Source: Siniperca chuatsi (lineage: Eukaryota; Chordata; Actinopteri; Centrarchiformes; Sinipercidae). From it: a stretch of 64,000 nt of DNA. The translations under genes were made by a program, and so were the position numbers. Position 1 is the first letter of the stretch. Every line of letters starts with the position of its first letter. The notes beneath the pieces were generated by a model, which saw only the letters and a list, made by a program, of their open reading frames with translations, was not told the DNA's origin and ran no database searches. Positions 10,115-21,361 of this stretch are shown one piece after another. Where the stretch lies: positions 23,649,675 through 23,713,674 of the forward strand of contig NC_058046.1 in the NCBI RefSeq assembly GCF_020085105.1. The letters are read 5' to 3'.

Positions 10115-11242
10115 GGGAACTTCCAACTTTATGTTGATTTCCACACAAGCCTTTCCGGTTGGCCCTGAAGAGGAAATCTGTGAAAATGGAGTCAGAGGAG
10201 GAATCAGAGCGCGAAATTAGAAACGAGGACCCGAGAGGATTTGGAAATAAAAAGAAAAGGAAGAAGAGTAACTCAAGTGAATCCAGTCAGAAAGAGGAGA
10301 AGTATCTTGTTGGGATGGTAGCTGTAACACAAACAGACGGCATTTTCAAGAATCCACATGTGGTCGGAAAGTTTGTAGGAGGAAAGCTCGGAGATGTCAG
10401 ATCGGTCAGGATAACAAGAAGTGGGATGGTTATCATTGAATGTGTGTCAAAGCGTCAGAGATAAAGAACTGAAGATTCATGTGTTTAGAGATTATAGCAG
10501 TGTGAACTGCTTCCCACTTGGAGCAGAAATAAAGAAGGGCGTAGTAAGCGGAGTGCCACTGACGGTGGAGGCCGAGTCATTTTGGGAGGTTGAAGGGGTG
10601 TGTGTGAGGCAAGAAGGCTGACAAGATCCAGAAATGGGTAGAAGGACATTAACTCAGTGTGTTTGACTTTTGAGGAGGAATTACCGGAAAGAGTGTACCT
10701 AGACTATGTATGTTACAGGGTGAGGCCATATGAGAGAGCTCCCCTCTCATATTTTTATTTTATTTTATGAAATAAAAATTAATAAGATCAGAGCGGAAAA
10801 GGGATTGTCTTATGCGGAAGCTGCTAAGAGTATGGAGAGAAACAGTGAATTGGTGGTAGTACAGAAGGAAAAGGAGAAAGGAAATGGAGATGAGCAGAAC
10901 ATCATTATGGACAAAAAACAATTTCTGGCATTTATTACCATGGTTATAAATTGTGCAGCTGAAATAAAGGGGAAAATCAGAAAGGATTAAGATGGTGCTG
11001 GATGCTGCAAGAAGATTCTTGAATGTTGTGGACATAACTGGAGAGGATCTGGATGTTACACTGAGGGAAGGAGTTGCACCAACTCAGACAATGGGGTCTG
11101 GGTTATAGAATTGACTATTGCATGGCATCACATTGGGTGGACACTGTAAATAGTTTAAACTGTGAAGCTGTTAAAATTCAGTAGGTGGCGGTAATGCGCA
11201 ATTAGGGATGCCAACCGCCATAAAACGCAACAGAAGAAAGCT
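10115..11242 (+). mobile_element. Non-LTR element carrying only an ORF1-like gag, inserted in the solo LTR
   Basis: CCACGCAGCT occurs at 10105-10114 and 11243-11252 and brackets the unit as a 10-bp target-site duplication. Inside, the + strand reads a lysine- and glutamate-rich N-terminus from ATG 10186, then a GKLGDVRSVRIT block and, one frame later, KGVVSGVPLTVEAE. A stretch reading LDYVCYRVRPYERAPL follows near 10690-10745, then IRAEKGLSYAEAAK and a C-terminal part to about 10988. This is the layout of ORF1 (gag-like) of a fish non-LTR retrotransposon. The zinc-knuckle region expected after ERAPL is missing. The 3' end has 'taggtggcggtaatgcgc' and 'aaccgccataaaacgcaaca', a tail known from many fish copies. 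No reverse transcriptase is present. Confidence 0.78.
10186..10990 (+). pseudogene. Broken ORF1 (gag-like) of a non-LTR retrotransposon
   Basis: The reading starts at ATG 10186 and runs to a stop at 10464, shifts frame and continues to 10621, then resumes after an internal deletion at about 10745-10780 through 10990. The early part is charged (repeated Glu/Lys/Ser), as in the disordered start of such proteins. The deletion site is marked by an AT-rich near-palindrome, 'ttttattttatgaaataaaa'. At least two frame breaks and the loss of the CCHC knuckle make it non-functional. Family level assignment (I/Nimb-like) is tentative. Confidence 0.65.
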
Positions 11243-11665
11243 CCACGCAGCTAAGTACTATTGTAGCTCTGTCTAGTTATCTTGTCTATTGTGAACTCTA
11301 GTTTGCTTCTGCCACAGACATCCCTCTCGCCGGTGATCACAGCCACGTCACCTCATGGATCTCTGCCAACCTGTCTTGTTCCGGCTCTGCCAGCTAACGA
11401 GCGGTCTCCTTGCTCTGCCAGCAAACCCCTCGTGCTACTCAGAGCCAGCTCACGCCACTCTACGGATCTGCTGCCGGCCTTACACCGCCATTCTCCGCTC
11501 CTGGATCTGTGCAGTCCAGGGTTGGGTTCACCGTGTCCTCATGAGCTGTAGTGGAGGGCTCTGGCCACACCCTCAAAAAAAGACTATATTCATTAATTTC
11601 CTCTGTTTGAATAAATACTGACTTACCTCACTTACTCCTTGTGTTCTGGTTCGTACATTGCTACA

Positions 11666-12700
11666 GATAGGAGAATGTGGGTTCCAATTGGGTGAAATTC
11701 TACTATTCACTTTTTCTGTTCCCCTCCAAACTGCTATTGGGTAAGACACAATGGGACCAAATATGTATTTACATTTATTTAAAAGGGGTATTAAAGAATA
11801 AGACTTCATCCAACTTCATACCAGTTGACCAGAGGATGCAATGTAAAGGCCCAATGGTACTGGTTAAAGTCCCCCAGCAGGTCTATCTCACTGCATTGTG
11901 GATAATTTCAGACAAAGGCACTTGCCGTTTCAGACAAATTTAGTAATTATGCGCTGCACTCTGTCTCAGAAACCAGATGGAGGTGGCAAAGGCAACATCC
12001 AACTCACAAAGTTAATTTGGGGAAGCAAATTCATTTTGATAATAGATATACGAGCTCTAAGACAGTTTGGTAGTGTTGACCATTTTTCAAGATCACGAGT
12101 GGTCTTAGACAGGGTGTTCTCAAAGTTGATTCTGACAATGGTATATCCGAGGGCAATGCTTATCATCGGGTCATTCAGATGTAAGAATGCTGACTTTGAC
12201 CAATTTATTCTGTACCCCGATATACCACTAAAACTTCTGAAAATAGGTAAAATGTTAGACCGTGGACATAGTCTGCATATAAGGATATATGATGTTTGAT
12301 CCCACAGATGGTAATAGGTGTGATATCATTAGCTATGAGAATTGTCTGAGCCAGAGGTTCCAGAGAGAAAACAAAGAAAAAGCGGGCTTAAATGGCACCC
12401 CTGTCTGGAACCTCTGGCTACGTTAAAGTCCTACCTGACCCCAGACCAACATTGACCAAAAAAACTGCCACGCCAAATGGTCAAATGCCCTCATTGCATC
12501 TAGCGAAAGGACAGCGGCAGGTAGTGGCGATGAGGAGGCACCATGTGTTATATGCAATATGTTCTCAATATATACAATATATTCTTCTTACGTTGTCTGA
12601 TGCCAGCCTAGATCTAAGCCATGATGTTTGTGTTATGTTGCAATTACAGAGACAGAGGAGGAGAGAGTAAGAGAAAGCACCAGAACAAAGTAGAGCCAGA
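11666..12700 (-). mobile_element. L1-type LINE, reverse transcriptase part of ORF2 (decayed)
   Basis: The - strand holds recognisable reverse transcriptase blocks in the expected order: LDAMRAFDHLAW near 12510-12475, GSRQGCHLSPLF near 12415-12375, then RDLEKWSTLPN with RISIIKMN near 12090-11995, and a final block reaching 11666. The element continues at 9835 after the inserted LTR, with the same orientation and domain order. Stops and frame changes show it is inactive. The 5' limit near 12.7 kb is uncertain. Confidence 0.8.
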
Positions 12701-12934
12701 CAGATCAGCTCTGTTTCTGTCAAACTTCTCGCAGCTGTCCAACGTCACCATAGACTCCTGATAGACAGCCCCAACTGAGGGCCAAAAATAACCCTCAGGG
12801 ACCAGGCACCTACCAATTCATGGTCGAGGTGGGGGAATTTCTGCCAGTTAACAGGACAAAATGCAAAAAGTGTGACAACAAATTCAAATAAATGAAAGGA
12901 TCTGAGAGAACGACAATGAGTTTCAGTGGTGTTA

Positions 12935-13252
12935 CTTTTAAACAAAATTGGTTTTATTGACAGGTCCGTCCTTTCAAGATGTTTTATTTTTCAGTGGACA
13001 AATGAGAATGATCACCACCAACCCATTTTCTGTGTCTGTTGGTACAGTTCAAGAGGTGGACAGCTATTTTAGTACCTTGGGTGTGGAATGCGCAGTTGTC
13101 ATTGAAGAACACAGAGGACATAGATTGGTCTACGGGTTCCTCAACCACCCTTACGCTGTATTTAGCGTCTCTCTACTACTGAAACACTCTTTTCTCATCT
13201 GTTCACCACTTACTCGCTGTTCACCAGCATCTCAGGAACCAGTGCAGCTACC
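12935..13252 (+). promoter_or_regulatory. smyd1: Presumed smyd1 promoter and 5' UTR
   Basis: This is the stretch between the decayed LINE and the smyd1 start codon. It holds a near-MEF2 word CTGTATTTAG at 13156-13165, a shortened one (CTATTTTAG) near 13063, and E-boxes CAGTTG near 13093 and CATCTG near 13196. These suit a muscle gene but are short words that also occur by chance. The start codon itself sits in an ideal context, GCTACCATGG. No TATA box is obvious. Confidence 0.35.
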
Positions 13253-16200
13253 ATGGAGAACGTGGCAATATTTGACTCACCTGGAAAGGGGAGGGGTCTG
13301 AAGGCTACCAAGGAGTTTTGGGCTGGAGATGTAATTTTTTCTGAGCCTAGTCTTGCAGCTGTTGTGTTTGACAGGTACAGTAATAATGCAAATTGTGGAT
13401 GTGGACGCTCAATGGTGGGGGATGTGTTCAGATGTGGTCATTGTGGGGATATTTGGGCAGTTGAACAATATATTTTCATGTCATTTTTTTCTCTAGGTTT
13501 ACAACTTATCCACAATATCTTACGTTTGGAAGGCCATAGAGTCTGATTTTACTGTGGTTTGATAATATTATATAATTTGACTGCTGTATTCTCACAGTAT
13601 GTTACGTCATCATGGTGATGTAATTTCATGTAGACAACTGTGCCTCCCATTTAGACAGCTCATCCTAAGGGGGATATTTTTACGTAACCAAATAAGTGCT
13701 AGTAACATGAAAGGAGAAGCACTAAATGGCAATAACCTTCTCTGGAACAATCAGAAAAAAAGTGTCCCTGTTTATACTTGGAAATTGTAGGGCAAACTAA
13801 CCACTAAATGTGGAAGACAAAATTGTGACAGAATGGAAATTTTAGCATTTGTATTTTTAAGACATTAATGCTTAGTTGTATTATCCTTGAGTGTCAAAAT
13901 GTCCATGGTTCCATGATTTTGAAGTATGACTTTTAAGGGATCTCTAGAAAATATTTCATACAGAACCTGTTCTGTGTGAGAATAGAAAATTTAGGTGTAT
14001 TACGTAATGTTTCAAAATGTGTTTTCATATAAGGTCAGACTTTACTGTTGTTACATCAAACCTCCTCAAACTTAGAAGTACCCATAATCATAGTAATCAT
14101 AATCCTAGTAATCGTAATCCTAGCCATTTTTATTGCTTTTACAACACCAACTAATCTCAACTCAAGCCCACTTACTAGCTTTTTTGGAACTACTTTGATT
14201 TGCTGATGAAGACTGTGAGATGTGGTATGAGAATATTCTGTGATGATATTATATGATCTGAAAGATAATATTGAATGAATTAACAATCTGAAAGTAATCT
14301 ATAAACTGCTAGAAATACATATAAAAAGGAGAAAAAGAACTTACTATAAAAGTGCATTTGGCCACCAGTAAGGTAAAGCCAACATGCTTAACTTTTCCTT
14401 TGACCACTTTCTCTTGTGGCTCTACAATATACATGTGCTGTAATATGTGAATCATAACATCTTTACGTTTTCTGTTTCCTCTCCTTTTCAGTCTAGCAGA
14501 GCGTATTTGTCACAGCTGTTTCCGCAGACAAGACAAGCTACAGAGGTGCGGCCAGTGCAAATTTGCTCATTATTGTGACCGAACCTGCCAGCGTGCCGGC
14601 TGGGCTGAACACAAGCAAGAATGTGGTGCCATCAAAGCTTATGGCAAAGCGCCGAATGAGAACATCCGGTAAGTGAAAGGAAGAGGAAATAGGGAGTGAC
14701 AGAAAGGTATTACATGATACTTGATTTTAGATTTTTTTGTTGACAAAACACAGGTAAAGAACCCACACACCAAGAGAAAGACTTCTTCTAGTTTTTCTCT
14801 GTGTGGGGGGCTTCTTAAATTGTTTTCTACAGTCAGCTATTGGTACTCCATCCTATTAAATCACAAAAGAAGAGGCTGGTTTGGTGCAATGTTGATTTTG
14901 CATGATGATTCAAATTGATTTCAAGGTGATTTCAATCGAGAAAACTTCAATGCCCTTTGAAAGTCCTTTAAATTAGTCTTGACATAATGTGTGTCTGATT
15001 TTATCGTGACCCTCGAAGTCACACATCTTCTTTTTCATTGTTCTTTTTTGTGGTCAGCTTGGTGGCCCGCATCATGTGGCGCCTCGACAAAGAGGGGAGT
15101 GTGGTGTCTGACATGCAGCTGATCACGCTGGAGGAGCTGGAGGACCACATTGCTGACATGCAAGAGGATGAATTGAAGGAGTTCAAAGTGGACATCCACA
15201 ACTTCCTGGACTACTGGCCCCGTAACAGCAAGCAGCACACGATTGACGTCATCTCACATCTTTTTGGAGTGGTACGTTTATATGTGTTATCCCTTTATTT
15301 GCCATCCCTCGTTTTCCTGTGGCTAGGTCTAAAACGGTAAAATCAGGGGCTTTATTCTTCAAAGGACACGAAGATAGTGAGCTGAACCTGCCCTGTCTTC
15401 TTCTTCTAGTCAGGTGATATGTGATGTACTTCATGAGTTGACAAGAAGTTCTGGGATACAGTTCAACCAAAGAGTTATATTCCCTTTTATTATTGCTTGC
15501 TTTGAATAGGTTTGAAAGGCCTGAAGATGTGAATCTATCCACAATAAGAAGAACCTAATTTGTTTTTTTCTAATTATATGTCCAATTTATCATATTGAGA
15601 CCCCTCAGATTTATCTTGTGACTCTATCTACAACAGTGGGAACTGTATGTTGGTTTGATAAAGCCACGTTGCCTTATTTTTGTCCTTTGCCCCTTAATAT
15701 TACCACTACCATTGTATTATTACTATTCTAAAATTCTAGGTGGAATTTGCATTGTGCTTTTCAAATTCTCAATGTGCAAAAGTTGTTTTGTACTGAATTT
15801 CAAAAGTAGTAGTATTTGTGTGATGTCACAAACTCCATTATTTTAACAGCTCTGTGTTCACATGAATATTTCCCCTCTTTCTCACAGGTTAACTGTAACG
15901 GTTTCACTGTGAGCGACCAGAGGGGCCTTCAGGCAGTAGGAGTTGGTCTTTTCCCAAACTTGTGTCTAGTGAATCATGACTGCTGGCCAAACTGCACTGT
16001 GATCCTCAACCATGGCAAGTAAGTAAAATCCACTTTAGTTAAAGGTAGCCTCCAGTGATATTTGTCTTTTCAAAATTGTGTTTGTACAAAGCTGAAATGG
16101 ACTCTTAACTTGATTAAAAATTTTAAATGCTCAGTGTTTTCAGAGTTTGTGTGTGTTTACATGCGGTTGTGTATTGTGCGTGAATGTGTGTTTGTCAGGT

Positions 16201-19200
16201 TGCATTTGGTGTAAAACGGCTTCCTGTTTGTCTTTCAGTCAATCGGCTGTGAATACTATGTTTCATTCTCAACAGAGGTGCGTTACCTCAACCTAAGCCT
16301 TTTTTAAGTGTTATTTATTAGAGCACCATTGAGACTATGACAATAAATGCTTAATCAACATATCACTACACATAACCACCATCCTCCCTCCAACTCCATC
16401 CATTGTAGAAAGTCTTTGTAGTGCCCTGTAGTATGTGCTGTAGGCTTGATGTGACTCAGTTTTCACATCAATATGTCAGCATGCTACTTGAATGCTCTAA
16501 CCTTTATTTATAACAAAAGGCTGTTAAGGATTTTTCTCTGCATATTTCTTCACCTGCCGAAAGCTCATTTTTCGGTTTGTCGTGTCCGCACAAAGTTTTA
16601 CTCAGGTGCTGCTGGTTTTTCACTTTGTGTGTCTGTCGATCATGTCAATACAGACTGCTGTGTAAGACTGTATAACAGCTTTTGTTCCTATTAGTTCACC
16701 TCTAACACCATGTAACACCAGGATAAAACATGACAAAAAACAATATTTCCATGCAAATATTACATTTTTTTGTCTTAAGTGTGAATTAATTAATTTATTA
16801 ATATTCATCCCTTCAATCCTTCAACTGGATTGACAGAACTGAAAGCCACACTATGGAACCATTAACCATGGATTTCACCATAAATCAATAACTGTAAATG
16901 AAAGACTAAATGAATTAAACAAGTTATTCTGCTTGAATTTAACTGTGTTTCTTTTCTTCAGGATTGAGCTTCGTTCTCTAGGTAAAATCGCAGAGGGAGA
17001 GGAGCTGACAGTCGCATATGTGGACTTCTTGAATTTGTCAGAGGAGAGACAAAGACTGCTGAAAACACAATACTTCTTTGACTGCACATGTGAGCACTGC
17101 AAGAACCACATCAAAGATGACTTGAAGTTGGGGGGAAAGGAAGAGAACGGAGTCAAGGTTTGTGTCTTTGTACATGTTTGTCTGTGTTGATTTTATTGTT
17201 GCTTTTCATTTTTTATATTTTTTATCATTTTTATACTGCACAAGGCAAAAAGGACGAGACACTCTTTGCTACATTTAGTACTGACATGGGTGATAAGGAC
17301 AGACAGGAAACATGAGAAGCATGCCACAGTTACTATTTTAGGCAAAGATAACTCCCATTGGACTCAGCTTCCAAACTGTGTGTATGTGTGAGCATTCACA
17401 CATGCTTTTGAGAAACAGTGAGGTACAAAAAATGATAGAAGTAAACTTAATTTACTCCACAACTCCAATCACTTCAAGGCCGTAACTGTATTTCAATGTT
17501 TTACAATATACCAGGAATTATTATCTTATCTATTTTTATATGATATCACTTACAATTTATCATTTAATCCTCTGAGATGTTTAAATCAATCAAGGCACAC
17601 CATAAAAAGTGTGATTCTATGGCCTTGAATGATAAGGCTTGACATTATCTGAATCTGTGAAACATGAGGCACTACACGTCAGTGCGACGATGACCAGTCC
17701 GCTCTGTGTGTGTTAGTTTAGAGTAGATTGTATGTGTGGGTTAAAAGTTATAAATAGCATGTGTGTGGGACTATTCACTGAAAAAACGTTACTCTCTTTT
17801 TAACAATAGAAATTTGACATATTGACAAAAACTGTTATGATGCCGGATTTGGCATATAATAATAACCATAATAGCCTAAGTAAGAGTTGTCTTTTAATCA
17901 TATACGAGAGTAAATCTTGTTTGTTATTAGCAAAATAAACATTCAAGTCTTGGACAGGGCCCCTTCAGCAGGTCAAAGGTCTTCTTAACATAAAAATAAA
18001 GTATTTTATGGACCTAGATAAGGCAAACCTGTGCTGTCTAAAAATAAATAGTATGTCCTCTAAAAATATACATTTGATTGAGCATCTTTCATGGTATATT
18101 TCATTGTCAGTGTGTTAATACTTGATCAGTGGTGCAACTCATTAAAATCCCCTCATTAAAATTTGATCAATGTCTCCCATCTTAAACTCTTAGCCTTCAG
18201 AGGAACAAGTGAAAGAGGCAACAGATTATTGCTTTCAAATGCTGGAGAAGATGGACAAGGCTCGATTGAATGGTGAATACCATGAGGTATTGTATCAAAT
18301 CACCTACAACACCAAATAAAAAACAGATTAAGTTTAGCTCCTGAAAGATGTCTTTTAGAACAGAAGTTTTTTTCCGCTATCTTACTGAAGCGCTACACTA
18401 CTTCCACGTTTTTTAAGATTTTTCTCATTATGTTGTTTTTTTTTTCCTCTTCAGGTGGTAAAAATCTGCAGGGAGTGCATAGAGAAAACAGAGCCGGTTT
18501 TGGCTGACACTCACATCTACCTGCTGCGGATGTGGAGCACATTAAGTGAGGTGCAAGCTTACCTGCAGTACTTTAATGATGCTGCAGACTACGCACGCAA
18601 AATGGTGGAGGGATACGTGTGAGTACAAAGATACTGAGCTGACTGTTATACACGTGAGCATCTTGCACATCATATCCTATCCAAATAAATCAGTACTCAA
18701 ATAAATCAAATCTCTTCCCCTGACAGAAAACTGTACCACCCAAACAATGCTGCTCTTGGTATGGCAGCTATGAGAGCAGGAGTGACTCACTGGCAAGCTG
18801 GGGAGATAGAGGTTGGCCACGGGATGATCTGCAAGGCCTATGCCATTCTCATGGTCACCCACGGCCCAACACATCCCATCACCAAGGACCTGGAGGTAAA
18901 CACTTCATAATCTCAAAATCTGCATACAATACATGCTTTTCTTTGGCTCTGTTAAAATGTTATTTTAAGGCTATATTTAAGTTGTAGTTGGAGAAATAAG
19001 TGGCAGACAGCAGCCAGATTGCTCATCTTATTTTGGATACACCTCAAATGACTGTTCCTTTAATATTAAAGCTGCTATAATCACATTTTCATAATTATGT
19101 ATCAAATGAGAAAATTAACTGTTTTGGTTCACTCTCAGTGTAAATTTCAACTGCAGCACGCAGCTGTTTTCAGCAAAAAAGCTCTAAAAACCCACTCAAC

Positions 19201-19942
19201 ACTACCTGCTCAGCACCAAACAGTAGACAGACAAAGTTAGCGACTAGCTGGTGAACATAGTGGAGCATTTAGCAGCTAAAGAGCCAGATATTTCCCTCAG
19301 GAGTTGGTGACCAAAAACCGAGCCAGAAGGAGAGTAAATATTGGACATTTGTCAGGTGGCCAGAAACATGACTCCAAATGAAAGCTAATGTTGCGCTGTG
19401 ACTGCTGGATGTGTAAATAGGCAACTGTTTGCTAAGAAGTTCACCATATCAACTGCTGTGTTCATAGCTTGTTTCCACTGCCTCCAAGTGGCCCAAAAAT
19501 CAGTTATTGCAGGTTTAAAATCTTAAAATCTGTACAGTACTGCACGTGATGTGGCTAAGCTTTTCTTTGGCCCTGTTAAAATATTTTTTGGCAAAATTTG
19601 AGGTGTAGAAGCTGTGGCCAATATCTATAGATTATCATTTTAAGTTTAAATACCACTCTGGTACAAACTGACCTCAAATCGTACTCAATACTGACCAGGT
19701 TACAAGCCTTGTTGTATACTGTAGCTAACTCATGGGTGAACATTTTAAGTGCTGATTCCTTCCTGATATTTCCACAGGCGATGCGTATGCAGACAGAGAT
19801 GGAGCTGAGGATGTTCAAGCAGAATGAGTATGTTTACCACAGTATGAGAGAGGCAGCTCTGAAGAACAGACCAATGACCATGATGCACGAACCCAAGTCT
19901 GTAGAGGAGGGAATCAAGAACCTCTTCCACCGGAGGAAGTAA
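13253..19942 (+). CDS. smyd1: SMYD1 muscle histone/protein lysine methyltransferase, ten coding exons
   Basis: Exons 13253-13374, 14492-14668, 15058-15271, 15888-16018, 16239-16277, 16962-17157, 18194-18286, 18455-18618, 18727-18895 and 19778-19942 join in frame to 489 residues (human SMYD1 490). SMYD1 is a SET/MYND lysine methyltransferase of heart and skeletal muscle, needed for myosin and sarcomere assembly. Visible parts are the N-terminal GKGRGLKAT of the split SET domain, a MYND zinc finger from Cys47 to about Cys87, the SET core NHDCWPNC (200-207), [11 protein letters not shown] and the post-SET CTCEHC. A helical C-terminal domain rich in conserved KLYHPNN and GHGMICKAY words completes it. 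Exon 5 is exactly 39 nt and may be skipped without a frameshift. The gene is next to fabp1, as in mammals. Zebrafish has smyd1a and smyd1b; the fabp1 neighbour and small exon 5 favour smyd1b, not proven. Confidence 0.96.
16239..16277 (+). other. smyd1: 39-nt in-frame cassette exon of smyd1 (exon 5)
   Basis: A tiny exon flanked by TTTCAG before and GTGCGT after. It encodes [12 protein letters not shown] plus shared codons at both edges, giving 13 residues between NHG and IELRSL. Human SMYD1 has a matching segment, and zebrafish smyd1b is known to make transcripts with and without a 13-residue insert. Skipping would join AA to G, replacing the insert junction by a single Lys. The donor is weaker than most others in the gene, which is compatible with regulated use. 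Confidence 0.8.
19065..19515 (+). repeat. Dispersed repeat in smyd1 intron 9
   Basis: This block is the reverse complement, with divergence, of 2395-2760. Shared words include 'gttagcgactagctggtgaa' and 'ctccaaatgaaagc'. It fills a large part of the intron between exons 9 and 10. No open frame of interest. Confidence 0.6.
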
Positions 19943-20068
19943 TCACAGGGATGCAGTCAAGAAAACCATCCTGTTTACTGTTAACAGCTTTTTGAGTGCT
20001 GGTGTTCATGTCTACACGTTGAGTCACATGACCATGTTCTGTTTCACTAACTTTTGTAGTTATGCTTT

Positions 20069-20074
20069 ATTAAA
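20069..20074 (+). terminator. smyd1: Likely polyadenylation signal of smyd1
   Basis: ATTAAA lies 127 bases after the stop codon in an AT-rich 3' flank. It is the first plausible signal downstream. Use is inferred. Confidence 0.45.
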
Positions 20075-21338
20075 AATTTGTTGAACTACAGAAATGTACC
20101 ATAATATATATTTTGTAATATGCAGTGCAAGCAAGCACCTGTTGCTCATCAATACTTCAGCCAGTCTCCCTGATGTCAGATCAATTTTAACCAGGTACAC
20201 TTTACTCTTTAATTGATTTGGTTTAAGATTGTATAATTATGGTCCTCAGTATTGCAGAGCAGGCAATTACCAGTATGTAATACTTTAACCTTGAAAAAAG
20301 TTTTGAACCCAACCAAAACACCAGCTTTTTTTTTTTTTTTTTTTAAATATCTGTCCTGCACATGACATGTTCAGTAATTTTTCATTGAGATTGTAATATT
20401 TTGTGTTTACTTGAAGTTTAATCACTTGCTGTTCCTTTTCAATATGCCAACCCAGTGGACAAGATGCTTTTAAAAGTGGGCTGTATTATGGGTGATGTCA
20501 TTAGAGTACATAAAATGATTCTCATATCTATTAAGTGTAGTTGAGAATATTCAGGCCCCAATTAAATGCTTAAGAAAAAGTTTAAAGTTGAAACTGTAAA
20601 TGAAAATGTAAAGCCCCCCCCCCAAAAAAAAAAAAAAAACCTTTAAGCAGTTGCATGAAAAGGTTGGGACACAGCTCCTTGAGCGACAGCTGAAGTGTCC
20701 TGCGACAGACCTTTTGAGGGGCCAAAAGCTATAGTGCTATCTTGCTGGTACTGTCAGTGTAAGGCAGATGACAACCTCAAAAGCTGAATATTTTGTAGTT
20801 ACTGACTTGATGTAGCCAGGGGTTCTGGGGTATGCGAGAACACAGTGTAGTGTTGCCAGGGCATAAGCACCGTTTACTCCCTACCCACTTAATTATTGTC
20901 CTCTGTAACAGCTGAGGCCCCCCCCCCACTGTCTCTTGGGGTTTTAGCATCTTAAAGAGGTTAATGCTCCAGTTAACAGCCATGCCCCCGTGTCAGAGCT
21001 TCCTAGTGTAAATTTTCAAGACAGTCACAGCCCATTGATTGAGACATCCTGTATGCTTTTGATAGTATGAAGGGAGTCACATGAGTGCCATAAGTCAGCT
21101 CAAGTTGATAACCCCTTGACCTAATTAGCAAGATGTGCTTAATCAGTTGAATCAGCTCCCCACAGTCAGGAAAGGTGACCTTTAGCCAGTCAATGGCTAA
21201 CACTTTAACCCACAAAAGGAGAGTCACATTGGTCCTGAACACAGCATTTTCCATGTCTGACATGATGTTCCAGTAGAAAGTGTACTTGACATTTAGAGCC
21301 ATAAGAGAGAAAAGACCAAGACAGTTCTGAGTTTTACA
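20075..21338. other. Intergenic spacer between convergent smyd1 and fabp1
   Basis: About 1.3 kb separate the two convergent genes. I see homopolymer runs (T20-type near 20322, C and A runs near 20616-20640 and 20920) but no convincing coding frame or RNA gene. The stretch 20640-21300 has a low-complexity feel and may be an old repeat. Confidence 0.5.
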
Positions 21339-21344
21339 TTTATT
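21339..21344 (-). terminator. fabp1: Polyadenylation signal of fabp1
   Basis: AATAAA on the - strand starts 18 bases after the stop codon, which implies a very short 3' UTR. A long 3' UTR is not excluded. Confidence 0.55.
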
Positions 21345-21361
21345 ACCCCAAGTGCAGAAAT

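Larger units (their letters stand above)
9836..11665 (+). mobile_element. Solo LTR (about 692 bp without its insert) interrupting the L1 copy
   Basis: The unit begins TGTCATGG and ends TTGCTACA, so it has TG...CA ends, and it is flanked by GATAG at 9831-9835 and 11666-11670. A polyadenylation signal AATAAA near 11611 and a 50-base tail to the 3' edge fit an LTR on the + strand. Removing the inner element with one copy of its duplication leaves about 692 bp. No gag or pol of an LTR element is present. The surrounding L1 frame reads on both sides of the GATAG repeats. Confidence 0.82.

Noticed and set aside
12948-13301. 117-codon + strand frame overlapping the smyd1 start
   Set aside because: It covers the presumed promoter and leader and runs into exon 1 in the wrong frame. 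It has no family words and no splice partner.
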